From contig JBNJGB010000001.1 of the NCBI GenBank assembly GCA_051747385.1, positions 124,001 to 188,000 of the forward strand: 64,000 nucleotides of DNA. Reading direction: 5' to 3'. Of this stretch, positions 52,600 to 61,734 are shown in pieces. Each line of letters starts with the position of its first letter. Within the stretch, counting starts at the first letter, position 1. Source of the DNA: JBNJGB01 sp051747385. Lineage in GTDB: Bacteria > Myxococcota_A > UBA9042 > PHBI01 > JACKFB01. Made by a program: the position numbers and the translations under genes. The notes under the pieces are model-generated. The model worked only from the letters and a program-made list of their open reading frames with translations, ran no database searches and was not told where the DNA came from.

Positions 52600-54816
52600 G
52601 TCCAGGGCGATCTGGATGTTGGACGGGATCTTCGCGGAGTCCATGTCCCGCATGGCCTGGGCGAGCAGCCGGCCGAGGTCGCCGCGGCCGGGGCCTCGCA
52701 GCTCCACCTGGTATCGCCAGCGGCCCTTGATGCGCTCGATGGGGGCCGGCATGGGCCCGGTCACCCGGGGGGCCCGGTCCGGCTGCACCAGGGTCCCGGC
52801 CAGCCCGCGGAGGTGGCGGGCGAGGGACTCGGCCTGGGTCCGCGTCACGGGCTCGTCGGGCCCCGACACCCGGAACAGGGCCATGTGGGCGAAGGGCGGG
52901 AAGGCCCGGTCCCGCCGCTCGCGCAGCTCGTGCTCCAGGAAGCCCGGCGCGTCGTGCTCCACGGCGTAGCCGATGGCGTAGTGGTCGGGCTTGAGCGCCT
53001 GCACCATCACCCGGCCCGGCTTCTCGGCCCGCCCCGCCCGGCCGGCGATCTGCGTGAGGAGCTGAAAGGTCCGCTCGGCGCCCCGGAAATCCGGCATCCG
53101 GAGGCCCAGGTCGGCCAGGAGGACCCCCACCAGGGTCACGCCGGGGAAGTCGTGGCCCTTGGCCACCATCTGCGTGCCCACCAGCACGTCGATCTCGTGG
53201 CGGCGGAAGGCGTCCAGGAGCCGCGTCAGCGCCCGGCCGCGCGTGGTGTCGCGATCCATGCGGGCGACCCGGGCCCCCGGCAGGAGAGCCTCCAGGACCG
53301 CGTGCACTCGCTCCGTCCCGAAGCCCACCTCCTGCAGCGCGTCGTCCCCGCACGCCGGGCACGCCGGCGGCAGCCCCTGCACCCGGTCGCAGTAGTGGCA
53401 GACCAGCCGCGCGCGCCCGCGGTGCCACGTGTAGGTCACGCTGCAGCTCGGGCAGGACATGCTCTCGCCGCACGTCCGGCACAGGACGAACGAGGCGAAG
53501 CCGCGCCGGTTGAGGAAGAGGATCGTCTGCTCACGCCGCTCCACGTTCGCGCGGATCGCCTCCAGCAGGGGCGTCGAGAAGATGCCGTCGTCGTCGGCCC
53601 GGTCCGCCTCCCGCAGGTCGACGACCTCCACGGACGGCATGGGGCGATCCAGGACGCGCTCCTCCAGGTCCAGGCGCGCGAGCTTGCCGCGCTCGACGTT
53701 CGCCCAGCTCTCCAGGGACGGCGTCGCGGTCCCCAGCACCACGGGGCAGCCCTCGATGTGTCCGCGGACCAGGGCCAGGTCCCGCCCGTGGTACCGGGGC
53801 GAGCTGTCCTGCTTGAAGCTCCCCTCGTGCTCCTCGTCGACGATCAGGATCCCCGGGTTCGGCACCGGCGCGAACAGGGCCGAGCGCGCGCCGATGGCCA
53901 CCGGGAGCTCGCCGGCGGCGATGCGCAGCCACTGCTCGTGTCGCGCCGCCGGGTCGAGCCCGGAGTGGAGCACCGCGATGCGATCCCCGAAGCGCGACCG
54001 GAAGCGGCCCACGAGCTGGGGCGTGAGCGCGATCTCCGGGACGAGCACGATGGCGCCCTCCCCCCGCTCCAGCACCGTCTCGATGAGCCGCAGGTAGACC
54101 TCGGTCTTGCCGCTCCCGGTGACCCCCATGAGCAAAAAGCCCCTGAAGTCGCCCAGGTCCCGCGCCACGGTGTCGATGGCCGCCTGCTGGGCGCGCGTCG
54201 GCTCGGGCGGATCCTCCGGGGCGACCTCCATCCCCGCGAACGGGTCCCGGTGGACGCGCCGCCGCTCCACCTCGACGAGCCCGCGGCTCGCCAGCCTCCG
54301 GAGCACGTCCGGGTCGGCGCCCGTGGCGTCGCGGACCTCCCGGGCCGTCGCCTCCCCGGCTCCCTTCAGCCAGCTCAGGGCCGAGTCCATGCGGTGCCCG
54401 ATGCGCTCGTCGGGGCCCGGGTCCCGCGCCCAGCGGGCCACCGTCTCCTGCTTGTACGAGTGGTCGCGCGGGGCGCCGCGGCGGCCGCCCGTCATGGCCG
54501 GAGGAAGCGGCAGCAGGTACGCCTCGCCCGGCGGCAGGTGGTAGTACCGCGCCATCCACCCGCACAGGCGCATGAGCGAGTCGCTCAGGACGGGCGCCGG
54601 GTCCAGCACGGCGTCCACGGGCTTGATGCGCTTCGGCTCGAGCCCGTCCGGGATGTCCCCGTGGGGTCCGTCGACCACCACGCCCACCAGCCGCCGGCGG
54701 CCGAAGGGCACGCGGACGCGCTGGCCGGGCCTCGCGTACGCTCCGTCGGGCAGGGACCACGTGAACGTCTGGTGCAGGGGCACGGGGACGGCGACGCGGA
54801 CGTAGCGTCGGCTCAC
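52576..54816 (-). CDS. priA: Primosomal replication-restart helicase PriA
   Basis: 746 residues. There is an N-terminal 3'-DNA-binding domain (YVRVAVPVPLHQTFTWSLPDG) and a winged-helix region. Helicase motif I is 'LLMGVTGSGKTEVYLRL', motif II the DEEH box 'LIVDEEHEGSFKQ', motif III 'VVLGTATPSLESW'. The eight-cysteine zinc-binding region is 'CRTCGESMSCPSCSVTYTWHRG' plus 'CHYCDRVQGLPPACPACG', and motif VI is 'QIAGRAGR'. PriA reloads the replicative helicase at stalled forks. ATG 54816 overlaps the stop... rather, the downstream-reading neighbour at 54813 ends inside this start (ATGA). Its last codons are duplicated in the adjacent tandem array. Confidence 0.97.
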   Translation of the reverse strand: MSRRYVRVAVPVPLHQTFTWSLPDGAYARPGQRVRVPFGRRRLVGVVVDGPHGDIPDGLEPKRIKPVDAVLDPAPVLSDSLMRLCGWMARYYHLPPGEAYLLPLPPAMTGGRRGAPRDHSYKQETVARWARDPGPDERIGHRMDSALSWLKGAGEATAREVRDATGADPDVLRRLASRGLVEVERRRVHRDPFAGMEVAPEDPPEPTRAQQAAIDTVARDLGDFRGFLLMGVTGSGKTEVYLRLIETVLERGEGAIVLVPEIALTPQLVGRFRSRFGDRIAVLHSGLDPAARHEQWLRIAAGELPVAIGARSALFAPVPNPGILIVDEEHEGSFKQDSSPRYHGRDLALVRGHIEGCPVVLGTATPSLESWANVERGKLARLDLEERVLDRPMPSVEVVDLREADRADDDGIFSTPLLEAIRANVERREQTILFLNRRGFASFVLCRTCGESMSCPSCSVTYTWHRGRARLVCHYCDRVQGLPPACPACGDDALQEVGFGTERVHAVLEALLPGARVARMDRDTTRGRALTRLLDAFRRHEIDVLVGTQMVAKGHDFPGVTLVGVLLADLGLRMPDFRGAERTFQLLTQIAGRAGRAEKPGRVMVQALKPDHYAIGYAVEHDAPGFLEHELRERRDRAFPPFAHMALFRVSGPDEPVTRTQAESLARHLRGLAGTLVQPDRAPRVTGPMPAPIERIKGRWRYQVELRGPGRGDLGRLLAQAMRDMDSAKIPSNIQIALDVDPQSFL

Positions 54817-55604
54817 GGCGACGCGTCCTCCCCGGGCGCCGGGGGCGTCTCCTCGGGCGATCCGGGCTCCGCCCCGGACTCCGGCGCCGGCTCCGGCCCG
54901 ACCTCGTCACCCATGCGGAGCCACTCGACGCGGAACGTGCGCGCCTCGTCGCCCCGCTCCATCACCAGCCTGGCGGGCCAGCGCGCGCGAGGATCCTCCT
55001 GGCCCTCCTCCCCCTCGTCGCCCTCCTCGACCGCGGCGGCCCGGCCCTCCGCCCCGACCCGGAGCACCCGCGCGGGGGCGTCGAGGACCTGCCGCTCCCG
55101 CTCCACCAGCGCGCGGAGGCGCCCCGTCTCGCGCTCGAGGGCAATCTGCGGGGTCTCGTGGTCCCGCGGGCCGGCGCCGACGACCACCAGGATGGTCCCG
55201 CCGGCGTGATCCAGGGACGTGCGCTCGCGGTCCAGGCCCATGGCGGCGGCGACCTCCTCCACGGGGCGGCCCACCAGCCACTGGAGCCAGGCGGGGGCGA
55301 CGTCGAGCGGCCGCGCCTCGGGAGCGTCCTCCCCGGCCGGGGCGAAGCGCGTCACCTCGGTCTCGCCCCGGCGCAGATCCTGGACCTCGAGCCGGACGTG
55401 GCCGGCGCCGTCCGAAGCCACGCGGATGGCCGCGCGGGGCGGCGCGTCCTCGCGGACCTCCACCAGGTTGGCGACCAGGGGCACCGCCTCGGGCCAGGCC
55501 TCCGCGGCGCGCTCCAGCATCTCGGAGGCCTCGGGGACGGCGGCCTGGGCGGGGCCGGTCCACAGGGCCAGGAGCGCGGCGACGACGGTGCAGGACAGGC
55601 GCAT
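54813..55604 (-). CDS. Secreted protein of unknown function upstream of priA
   Basis: 263 residues from ATG 55604 (GTG 55613 is an alternative). The signal peptide is MRLSCTVVAALLALWTGPAQA. The mature part reads 'ASEMLERAAEAWPEAVPLVANLVEVREDAPPRAAIRVASDGAGHVRLEVQDLRRGETEVTRFAP' and resembles a LolA/LppX-like outer-membrane lipoprotein sorting fold in pattern (secondary-structure impression only). It ends in a Glu/Pro-rich tail. The four-base overlap with priA implies co-transcription. Confidence 0.7.
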   Translation of the reverse strand: MRLSCTVVAALLALWTGPAQAAVPEASEMLERAAEAWPEAVPLVANLVEVREDAPPRAAIRVASDGAGHVRLEVQDLRRGETEVTRFAPAGEDAPEARPLDVAPAWLQWLVGRPVEEVAAAMGLDRERTSLDHAGGTILVVVGAGPRDHETPQIALERETGRLRALVERERQVLDAPARVLRVGAEGRAAAVEEGDEGEEGQEDPRARWPARLVMERGDEARTFRVEWLRMGDEVGPEPAPESGAEPGSPEETPPAPGEDASP

Positions 55605-55868
55605 CAGGCTCACAGCCCTACACATCTCGGGATGCCAAGGTCTCGCGGACAATCGCGCGCCAAGCCGCCAAGACCCGAAGGCCAGCGAATCGCTTGCACA
55701 CAGCTTCGGCTGAGACCGTCGGGTCGCCGGCAGGCCAACAGCGAGCACACGGGGCCGAAGCATGTCGTTTTCCTTTGCGTCTTCGCGTCTTTGCGCGAGC
55801 CCTTCGTCTGGCGACATGTGACGAACTGTGAGGCGCATCAGGGGCTCGGTAGCACGCCCCGGACGACC
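55605..55868 (+). repeat. Family A repeat, single copy
   Basis: The repeat block runs from 'CACATCTCGGGATGCCAAGGTCTCGCGG' (about 55620) through 'CGCCAAGCCGCCAAGACCCGAAGGCC' and 'CTTTGCGTCTTCGCGTCTTTGCGCGAGCCC' to 'GACATGTGACGAACTGTGAG' (about 55843). It lies upstream of both the priA-linked gene (minus) and the SCP2-like gene (plus), so it occupies a divergent promoter region. Confidence 0.85.
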
Positions 55869-55898
55869 TTGACAACGCAGAGCCGCCGCGCCTAGCGT
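55869..55898 (+). promoter_or_regulatory. Sigma-70 promoter for the SCP2-like gene
   Basis: TTGACA (55869-55874), an 18-bp spacer and TAGCGT (55893-55898). Confidence 0.6.
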
Positions 55899-55940
55899 CT
55901 CGACTCGCCGAGGTGCCCGCCGAGCCAGGAAGGACGCGCC

Positions 55941-56570
55941 ATGAAGGAGCTGCTGGACCTCCCCCGGAACGTCATGCCGGCCGAGTTCGTGGCCAAGGTG
56001 CGCGAGCTGGTCGCGGACGAGCCCGCCCCGCCCGGCGCGAGCGACGACAAGGCGGTCTTCACCCTGGTGGGTCCCGGCGGCGGCGCCTGGAACGCGGGGT
56101 TCGAGGAGTCCGGCCTGGTCATCGGGGACGGCGCGGTCGACTCGCCGTCGGTGCAGATCACCATGAGCGTCGCGGACTGGCGCGAGTTCGTGGCCGGGCG
56201 CGTGCGGGACGCGGTGAAGGACCAGCTGGACACCACCCTCCTGGATCCGCGCGCCCTGGGGCTCATCTACGAGGACCCGCAGAAGGTGGAGCGCCTCCGG
56301 CAGTTCTCCGGGGACATCCAGATCATCGTGGAGGACCGTGAGGACGACGCGGACTACACCATGACGGTCACCCTCGGCGGCGACACGCCGAGCGTGGACG
56401 AGCCCACCACGACAGTCCGGATCTCCATGGAGGACCTCGTGGCCCTGGCGAAGGGCGGCGAGAACCTCCAGGAGGCGTTCTTCGCGGGCCGCATCCGGCT
56501 GGACGGCGACATGAACCTGGCGATGGCGCTCATGACGGCCCTCATGGAGGGTCGGCACGACAGGACGTAG
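55941..56570 (+). CDS. SCP2-like (sterol-carrier-fold) domain protein
   Basis: 209 residues. The first half contains 'DKAVFTLVGPGGGAWNAGFEESGLVIGDGAVDSPSVQITMSVADWREFVAGR', and the second half repeats the theme with 'TVRISMEDLVALAKGGENLQEAFFAGRIRLDGDMNLAMALMTAL', the signature closing motif of SCP2 domains (G+IRLDGD). Two copies or one split copy of the fold may be present. It is soluble and cytosolic, and may bind lipid or act with an acyl-transfer enzyme; the function is unassigned. It has its own promoter and its start at ATG 55941. Confidence 0.78.
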   Translation: MKELLDLPRNVMPAEFVAKVRELVADEPAPPGASDDKAVFTLVGPGGGAWNAGFEESGLVIGDGAVDSPSVQITMSVADWREFVAGRVRDAVKDQLDTTLLDPRALGLIYEDPQKVERLRQFSGDIQIIVEDREDDADYTMTVTLGGDTPSVDEPTTTVRISMEDLVALAKGGENLQEAFFAGRIRLDGDMNLAMALMTALMEGRHDRT

Positions 56571-56631
56571 ACCTCCGCGATCGCGCCGGCCCGTCCGGCC
56601 GCGGCGCAAGCTCTCGAAATCCGTGAAGCCC

Positions 56632-56659
56632 TTGACAGGGCGGCCCGAATCCCTACCCT
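56632..56659 (+). promoter_or_regulatory. Sigma-70 promoter of the dnaG-rpoD operon
   Basis: TTGACA (56632-56637), a 16-bp spacer and TACCCT (56654-56659), about 50 bp upstream of the dnaG GTG. Confidence 0.6.
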
Positions 56660-56709
56660 TCTTGCCCCTTGTGAGGGCGGTGTCCAGGGCCCGGGGAGGT
56701 GCTCCGAGC

Positions 56710-58554
56710 GTGTCAATCCGCATCGACGACGCGCTCCTGCAGCAGGTACGCGACCGGAACAACATCGTCCAGGTCGTGGGCGACTACGTGTCCCTCCGCA
56801 AGGCCGGCAGCAGCTACAAGGGGCTCTGCCCGTTCCACAACGAGCGCACGCCCTCCTTCCACGTCCACGAGGATCGCCAGTTCTTCTACTGCTTCGGCTG
56901 TCAGACCGGGGGTGACGTGATCACCTTCGTCCGCGAGCACCACGGCTACGGGTTCGTCGAGGCCGTGCGCCATCTCGCCGAGCGAGCGGGGATCACCCTG
57001 CCCGAGGGCCCCGCTGCGGGCGGCGACCGGCCGAGCGGGGTCGGCGGCTTCAAGCGCCGGAAGCAGAAGGAGTCCCTCTTCGCCATCAACCGGGCCGCGC
57101 AGGAGTTCTTCCAGGAGACGCTCCAGGGACTCCAGGGAGATCCGTGTCGCGCGTACGTGCGCGAGCGCAGGCTGAACGGGGAGACCGTCAAGCGCTTCGG
57201 CCTGGGCTTCGCGCCCGACGCCTGGGAGGCCCTGTCCCGCCACCTGGCCGCGGCGGGCTTCAGCGTGAAGCTGGCCGAGACGGCAGGCCTCGTGGCCCCG
57301 CGCAAGTCCGGCAGCGGACACTACGACCGGTTCCGCAACCGCCTCGTGTTCCCCATCCGGAACCTCGCCGGGGAGACCATCGCCTTCGGCGGGCGCGCCC
57401 TCCCCTCCCCGGAGGAGGACGGAGACCGGAAGCCGGCCAAGTACATCAACTCGCCGGAGACGCCCGTCTACGACAAGGGGCGCACCCTGTTCGGCCTCCA
57501 CGAGGCGCGCCGCGCCATCCGTCAGGTGGGCGAGGCCGTGGTGGTCGAGGGCAACGTGGACGTGCTGATGCTCTCCCAGGCCGGGATCGAACACGTGGTG
57601 GCGCCCATGGGCACGGCGCTCACGCCCGAGCAGTGCCAGCGCCTGCGCCGCATGGCCGAGCGGGTCGTCCTGCTGTACGACGGCGACTCGGCGGGCCGGG
57701 CAGCGGCCCTCAAGGCGGTCCCGGCCGCCATGGCCGAGGGGATGCGGGTGTCCGTGGCCACGCTGCCGGACGGCGAGGATCCGGACAGCTTCGTGGCGGA
57801 GCGCGGCGCGGACGCGCTCCGTGAGGTCATGGCCGCCGCCACCCCCGGCTGGGACTACGTCGTGGAGCACGCCCTGGAGGAGCTTCGCTTCGACGAGGAC
57901 CCCCGGGCGGCCGCGCCCCGGGCCGTCGATCGCCTGGCGCCGGTGCTCCGGGGCATCGACGATCGCCGCGAGCGGCTGCTACGCCAGCGCGGCCTGGCCC
58001 AGCGCCTGGGCCTCGACGAGCGCACCCTGGCGGACTTCCTGCGCCAGGCGGACTTCCGCCGGCGTGGCCCCACGGCGCCCGGTCCCACGGGTCCAGTACC
58101 CGCTCCGCCGCCGCGACCGGCGGAGCCGCCCCCGCCGAACGCGGAAATCCAGCTGCTGGTCCTCGTGTTGCTTCATCCGGACGCTCGCCTCCTGTACATG
58201 GCGCGCGACCTGCGGCGGACCGTCACGTCCGAGCGCGTACGCGACGCCATCGAGCGGCTCCTCCCGGAAGGGGACGGGGAGCCACGGCACGTCGACCCCG
58301 CTGCATTCATCGGTGATATCGAAGACCCGGAGCTGAAGGGTCCGATCGTCGAGCGGCTGCGAGAGCCTGTCGTGGAGGATTGGAAGGCTTCGTTCGAAAA
58401 CGTTGTTGGCATCCTGACCGACCGCCGCCTACGGCGGGATTCGGGCAGCATGCGACGTAGGGTGTCTGACGCCACAGACGAGGAAGAGCAGCTTCGCGCG
58501 ATCCGCGAGTTGCGCGCGCTGGCGGCTAAGCGCGAGCAGATCAAGGGCTCCTGA
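56710..58554 (+). CDS. dnaG: DNA primase
   Basis: 614 residues from GTG 56710 (GGGGAGGTG upstream). The zinc-binding domain has the CHC2 pattern: CPFHNERTPSFHVHEDRQFFYCFGC. The Toprim catalytic core shows 'AVVVEGNVDVLMLSQAG' (EGxxD) and 'VVLLYDGDSAGRAAALKA' (DGD); the basic 'FRNRLVFPIRNLAGETIAFGGRAL' segment is conserved. The C-terminal helicase-binding region follows a Pro-rich linker. It makes RNA primers for replication. The last ~250 bp have visibly less G/C at third positions than the rest. It lies eight bases upstream of rpoD, as in the classic macromolecular-synthesis operon (here without rpsU in the window). Confidence 0.97.
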   Translation: MSIRIDDALLQQVRDRNNIVQVVGDYVSLRKAGSSYKGLCPFHNERTPSFHVHEDRQFFYCFGCQTGGDVITFVREHHGYGFVEAVRHLAERAGITLPEGPAAGGDRPSGVGGFKRRKQKESLFAINRAAQEFFQETLQGLQGDPCRAYVRERRLNGETVKRFGLGFAPDAWEALSRHLAAAGFSVKLAETAGLVAPRKSGSGHYDRFRNRLVFPIRNLAGETIAFGGRALPSPEEDGDRKPAKYINSPETPVYDKGRTLFGLHEARRAIRQVGEAVVVEGNVDVLMLSQAGIEHVVAPMGTALTPEQCQRLRRMAERVVLLYDGDSAGRAAALKAVPAAMAEGMRVSVATLPDGEDPDSFVAERGADALREVMAAATPGWDYVVEHALEELRFDEDPRAAAPRAVDRLAPVLRGIDDRRERLLRQRGLAQRLGLDERTLADFLRQADFRRRGPTAPGPTGPVPAPPPRPAEPPPPNAEIQLLVLVLLHPDARLLYMARDLRRTVTSERVRDAIERLLPEGDGEPRHVDPAAFIGDIEDPELKGPIVERLREPVVEDWKASFENVVGILTDRRLRRDSGSMRRRVSDATDEEEQLRAIRELRALAAKREQIKGS

Positions 58555-58562
58555 GGGGAACC

Positions 58563-60323
58563 ATGGCCAAGCTAAACAAGACGCGAGAGTTCAAGAAGCT
58601 GGTCAAGCTCGGTACCGAGCGGGGCGTGGTGTCGACCGACGACATCCACCGGATCCTGCCCGATGGAGCGCTCGACCAGGAGAAGCTCGACCTGCTGGTC
58701 GAGTACCTCAAGGAGAAGTACAACATCGAGGTCACCGGCGACACGAAGGGGCGGAAGACCACGGAGGCCGATCAGGAGCGGGCGGCCCTGCGGAAGCCGG
58801 CGGCCCGCGTGGACACGTCGTCGGACGCGCTGAAGACCAACGACCCGGTGCGGATGTACCTCCGCAAGATGGGGTCGGTGAGCCTGCTGACCCGCGAGGG
58901 CGAGATCGAGATCGCCAAGCGGATCGAGCAGGGTGAGCTCGAGGTCATGGACGTCCTCCTGGAGACCGATTGGGTCGTGGAGAGGATCCTGGGCCTCGAG
59001 GAGCCCATCAAGGAGGGCCACAAGAACCTCCGAGACATCGTGAAGGACCTGGAGGGCGAGGACGGCTCCGGCGACATCGAGGACGAGCGGCTGCTGGCCG
59101 CGACCCTGGACGCCTTCGGCCGTGCCCGCGACCACCACGACAAGGCCACGGACCTGCGCCAGCGCATCTCGCAGATGGACCCGGGCGCCGACGGCTACGA
59201 CGCCATGGTGGAGACCCGGCGCGAGCACGTGGAGGCCATGAAGGCGGCCTTCCGCGAGCTACGATGGAACAAGAAGCACCTGGACAAGGTGGTCGGCGGC
59301 TTCAAGTCGTTCGTGAAGAAGCTCCAGAAGGCGGAAAACGAGATCCGCCGGGTGGAGCGCCGCCTGGGCCTGGCCACCAAGCAAGTCCGCCAGCTCGCGG
59401 ACAACGCCAAGCGGAACAAGGCCTTCGACACGCAGCTCCAGGCGGAGCACGGCATCACGGCGGAGGCCCTCCTCGAGGGCGCCCGCGTCATCGGGGCGAA
59501 CCACAAGCGCCTGCTGAAGGTCCAGAAGAACGCCGGCATGAGCCTGGCGACCATGCGGCAGGTCTACAACCGCGTCCTCGTGGGCGAGAAGAAGGCCGAG
59601 AAGGCCAAGACGGAGCTGGTGGAGGCGAACCTCCGCCTCGTGGTCTCCATCGCCAAGAAGTACACGAACCGCGGCCTTCAGTTCCTGGACCTCATCCAGG
59701 AGGGCAACATCGGCCTCATGAAGGCCGTGGACAAGTTCGAGTACCGTCGCGGCTACAAGTTCTCCACCTACGCGACCTGGTGGATCCGGCAGGCCATCAC
59801 CCGCGCCATCGCGGATCAGGCCCGGACCATCCGCATCCCGGTCCACATGATCGAGACGATCAACAAGCTCATCCGCACCAGCCGCTACCTGGTGCAGGAG
59901 CTGGGTCGGGAGCCCACGCCGGAGGAGATCGCCCAGAAGATGGACATGCCGGTCGAGAAGGTCCGCAAGGTCCTCAAGATCGCCAAGGAGCCCATCAGCC
60001 TGGAGACGCCCATCGGCGAGGAGGAGGACAGCCACCTCGGCGACTTCATCGAGGACAAGCGCATCATGTCCCCCGCGGACGCGGTGATCTCGATGAACCT
60101 CTCCGAGCAGACGCGCAAGGTGCTCGCCACCCTGACGCCGCGCGAGGAGAAGGTGCTGCGCATGCGGTTCGGGATCGGCGAGAAGTCGGATCACACCCTC
60201 GAGGAGGTGGGCCAGGACTTCTTCGTCACCCGCGAGCGCATCCGACAGATCGAGGCCAAGGCGCTGCGGAAGCTGCGGCATCCGACGCGCGCCAAGAAGC
60301 TCAAGAGCTTCGTGGAGAGTTGA
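58563..60323 (+). CDS. rpoD: Primary RNA polymerase sigma factor (sigma-70)
   Basis: 586 residues. Region 1.1 (LVKLGTERGVVSTDDIHRILPDG) is followed by 1.2 (DPVRMYLRKMGSVSLLTREGEIEIAKRIE) and a long non-conserved region with an acidic segment. Regions 2.1-2.4 (LVSIAKKYTNRGLQFLDLIQEGNIGLMKAVDKFEYRRGYKFSTYATWWIRQAITRAIADQ), 3 and 4.1-4.2 (VLRMRFGIGEKSDHTLEEVGQDFFVTRERIRQIEAKALRKLRHP) complete it. 'DFFVTRER' replaces the usual 'DFDVTRER', a small change in the turn before the recognition helix. It directs transcription from the TTGACA/TATAAT-type promoters noted here. Confidence 0.98.
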   Translation: MAKLNKTREFKKLVKLGTERGVVSTDDIHRILPDGALDQEKLDLLVEYLKEKYNIEVTGDTKGRKTTEADQERAALRKPAARVDTSSDALKTNDPVRMYLRKMGSVSLLTREGEIEIAKRIEQGELEVMDVLLETDWVVERILGLEEPIKEGHKNLRDIVKDLEGEDGSGDIEDERLLAATLDAFGRARDHHDKATDLRQRISQMDPGADGYDAMVETRREHVEAMKAAFRELRWNKKHLDKVVGGFKSFVKKLQKAENEIRRVERRLGLATKQVRQLADNAKRNKAFDTQLQAEHGITAEALLEGARVIGANHKRLLKVQKNAGMSLATMRQVYNRVLVGEKKAEKAKTELVEANLRLVVSIAKKYTNRGLQFLDLIQEGNIGLMKAVDKFEYRRGYKFSTYATWWIRQAITRAIADQARTIRIPVHMIETINKLIRTSRYLVQELGREPTPEEIAQKMDMPVEKVRKVLKIAKEPISLETPIGEEEDSHLGDFIEDKRIMSPADAVISMNLSEQTRKVLATLTPREEKVLRMRFGIGEKSDHTLEEVGQDFFVTRERIRQIEAKALRKLRHPTRAKKLKSFVES

Positions 60324-60370
60324 ACTCCAGAGGGGGCGCGGCGTCCCGCGTCGCGCTCCCGACGCCGACC

Positions 60371-60399
60371 TTGACTTCGGTCACGGCGGTGTGTTTGAA
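60371..60399 (+). promoter_or_regulatory. Promoter of the tRNA gene
   Basis: TTGACT (60371-60376), a 17-bp spacer and TTTGAA (60394-60399), about 19 bp before the tRNA. Confidence 0.55.
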
Positions 60400-60417
60400 G
60401 CACCGGGGCTCTGGGTT

Positions 60418-60490
60418 GGGCCCATAGCTCAGCGGTCAGAGCCGCCGGCTCATAACCGGTTGGTCCCTGGTTCGAATCCAGGTGGGCCCA
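60418..60490 (+). tRNA. tRNA with CAT anticodon (Ile2 or elongator Met)
   Basis: A complete cloverleaf of 73 nt: acceptor GGGCCCA/TGGGCCC with discriminator A at 60490, D stem GCTC/GAGC, anticodon stem GCCGG/CCGGT with loop CTCATAA, and T arm CCTGG-TTCGAAT-CCAGG. CCA is not encoded. It lacks the initiator features (mismatched 1:72 pair, three G:C pairs at the anticodon stem base). The GGCTCATAACC anticodon arm and TTGGTC variable region look most like the lysidine-modified tRNA-Ile2, but elongator Met cannot be excluded by eye. Confidence 0.93.
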
Positions 60491-60662
60491 CGGTTTCGCA
60501 ATTCGAGAGGGACGCTTCATTGCCCGCGTTCGACCACCAACAGATCCCTACCCACACAGACACGGCGTCGCCCGCATGGGCGGCGCCTTCGTCGTTCCGG
60601 GGCAGGGACGAGTGGCACACGACGCGGGGGCCCGTCGCCGCAGAGAACGCTTGGAGGAGACA
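60491..60662 (+). other. Intergenic leader of the zinc-ribbon gene
   Basis: 172 bp. The sequence is less GC-rich than average (AGAGGGACGCTTCATTGCCC). It has no clear gene and ends in GGAGGAG three bases before the GTG start. The zinc-ribbon gene may be read through from the tRNA promoter. Confidence 0.4.
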
Positions 60663-61418
60663 GTGAGGGACACCATCAAGGCCCTGATCGAGCTTCAGCA
60701 GGTCGACGATCAGATCCGGGGGCAGCAGGTCCAACGGGACGAGTTGTCGGCGAACCTGGATCGGCTGAAGACGATCCTCGAGCGGATGGGCGGAGAGCTC
60801 GCCGAGAAGCGCGAGAAGCTGGCCGAGGCCGAGCGGTTCTACTCCGACAAGCAGCACGACCTCGACAGCGACGCGGAGCGCATCAGCCACGCCAAGCACA
60901 AGCTCAACGCCGTGACCCGCACCAAGGAGTACGCGGCGATGCAGCGGGAGCTGGACGCCCTCCGCAAGAAGTACGACGAGGATCAGCAGGAGCTGAAGCG
61001 CCTGGCGGGCGCCATGGACGAGTACCAGGAGTCCATCGCCGCGCAGGAGGAGAAGCTCCGGGACCTCCAGGCAGAGGTGGAGCGCGAGGAGGCGGCCAGC
61101 GCCGATCGGCTGAACGAGCTGGACGGGCAGATCGACGAGATCGCCGCCAACAAGAAGGGCATCGAGGAGCGCCTCAAGCCCAGCCTCGTGCGCCGCTACA
61201 AGCGGGTCCTCAAGGGCCGTGAAGGCCGCGCCGTCGTGCCGGCCTTCGACGGCAAGTGCAGCGGCTGCCAGATGCGCCTGCCGCCACAGCTCTTCATCCA
61301 GGTCCAGCGCGGCGAGACCCTGGAGACCTGCCCCGCCTGCCAGCGGTTCATCTACTTCGACGACAGCGGTAGCGAGCCGAACGGCGACGCCGAGCAGGAG
61401 CAGGCGGCCGCGCAGTAG
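60663..61418 (+). CDS. Coiled-coil protein with C4-type zinc ribbon (DUF164 / CsdZ family)
   Basis: 251 residues from GTG 60663. A long antiparallel coiled coil (residues ~1-185; LIELQQVDDQIRGQQVQRDEL to EEAASADRLNELDGQIDEIAANK) is followed by the signature 'VRRYKRVLKGREGRAVVPAFDGKCSGCQMRLPPQLFIQVQRGETLETCPACQRFIYF', with four zinc-binding cysteines in two CxxC pairs. It is a widespread cytosolic family, proposed to work in nucleic-acid transactions, often next to RNase H or rnpB-linked genes. Here rnpB lies downstream on the opposite strand. The stop codon abuts a family A leader. Confidence 0.9.
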   Translation: MRDTIKALIELQQVDDQIRGQQVQRDELSANLDRLKTILERMGGELAEKREKLAEAERFYSDKQHDLDSDAERISHAKHKLNAVTRTKEYAAMQRELDALRKKYDEDQQELKRLAGAMDEYQESIAAQEEKLRDLQAEVEREEAASADRLNELDGQIDEIAANKKGIEERLKPSLVRRYKRVLKGREGRAVVPAFDGKCSGCQMRLPPQLFIQVQRGETLETCPACQRFIYFDDSGSEPNGDAEQEQAAAQ

Positions 61419-61734
61419 GACCGCCGTCTCCGGCTCACAGTTCGTCACATGTCGCAAGACGAAGGGCTCGCGCAAAGACGCGAAGACGCAAAGGAAAACG
61501 GCATGCTTCGGCCCGGCATGCTCGCTGTGGGCCTGCCGGTGACCCGACATTCTCAGCCGAACCGGTGTGCGAGCAATTCGCTGGCCTTCGCGTCTTGGCG
61601 CACGACTGTCCGCGAGACCGCGGGGTCCCGAGAGCCGTCCCCGGCGGTCGGCCGGATTCCGACCACGACTGACGACCACGTCCACGACCACGAGGCGAGA
61701 CGCCGATGCGGTCGGGACGTGTGTGATGGGTGCA
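61419..61734 (-). repeat. Family A repeat in inverted orientation, plus rnpB 3' flank
   Basis: The block from 'TCACAGTTCGTCACATGTCGCAAGACG' (about 61436) to 'CTGTCCGCGAGACCGCGGGG' (about 61625) is the reverse complement of the copies at 1666, 42083 and 55616; it contains 'GCAAAGACGCGAAGACGCAAAGG'. GCCGTCCCCGGCGGTCGGCCGG (61632-61653) follows. The rest, to 61734, holds only a GACCACG-rich stretch without a recognised feature. Confidence 0.8.

Noticed and set aside
52087..52730. Plus-strand frames through the tandem array (peptides with 'GKGKGKG')
   Set aside because: They only translate the hexamer microsatellite and the antisense end of priA; there is no start context or promoter.
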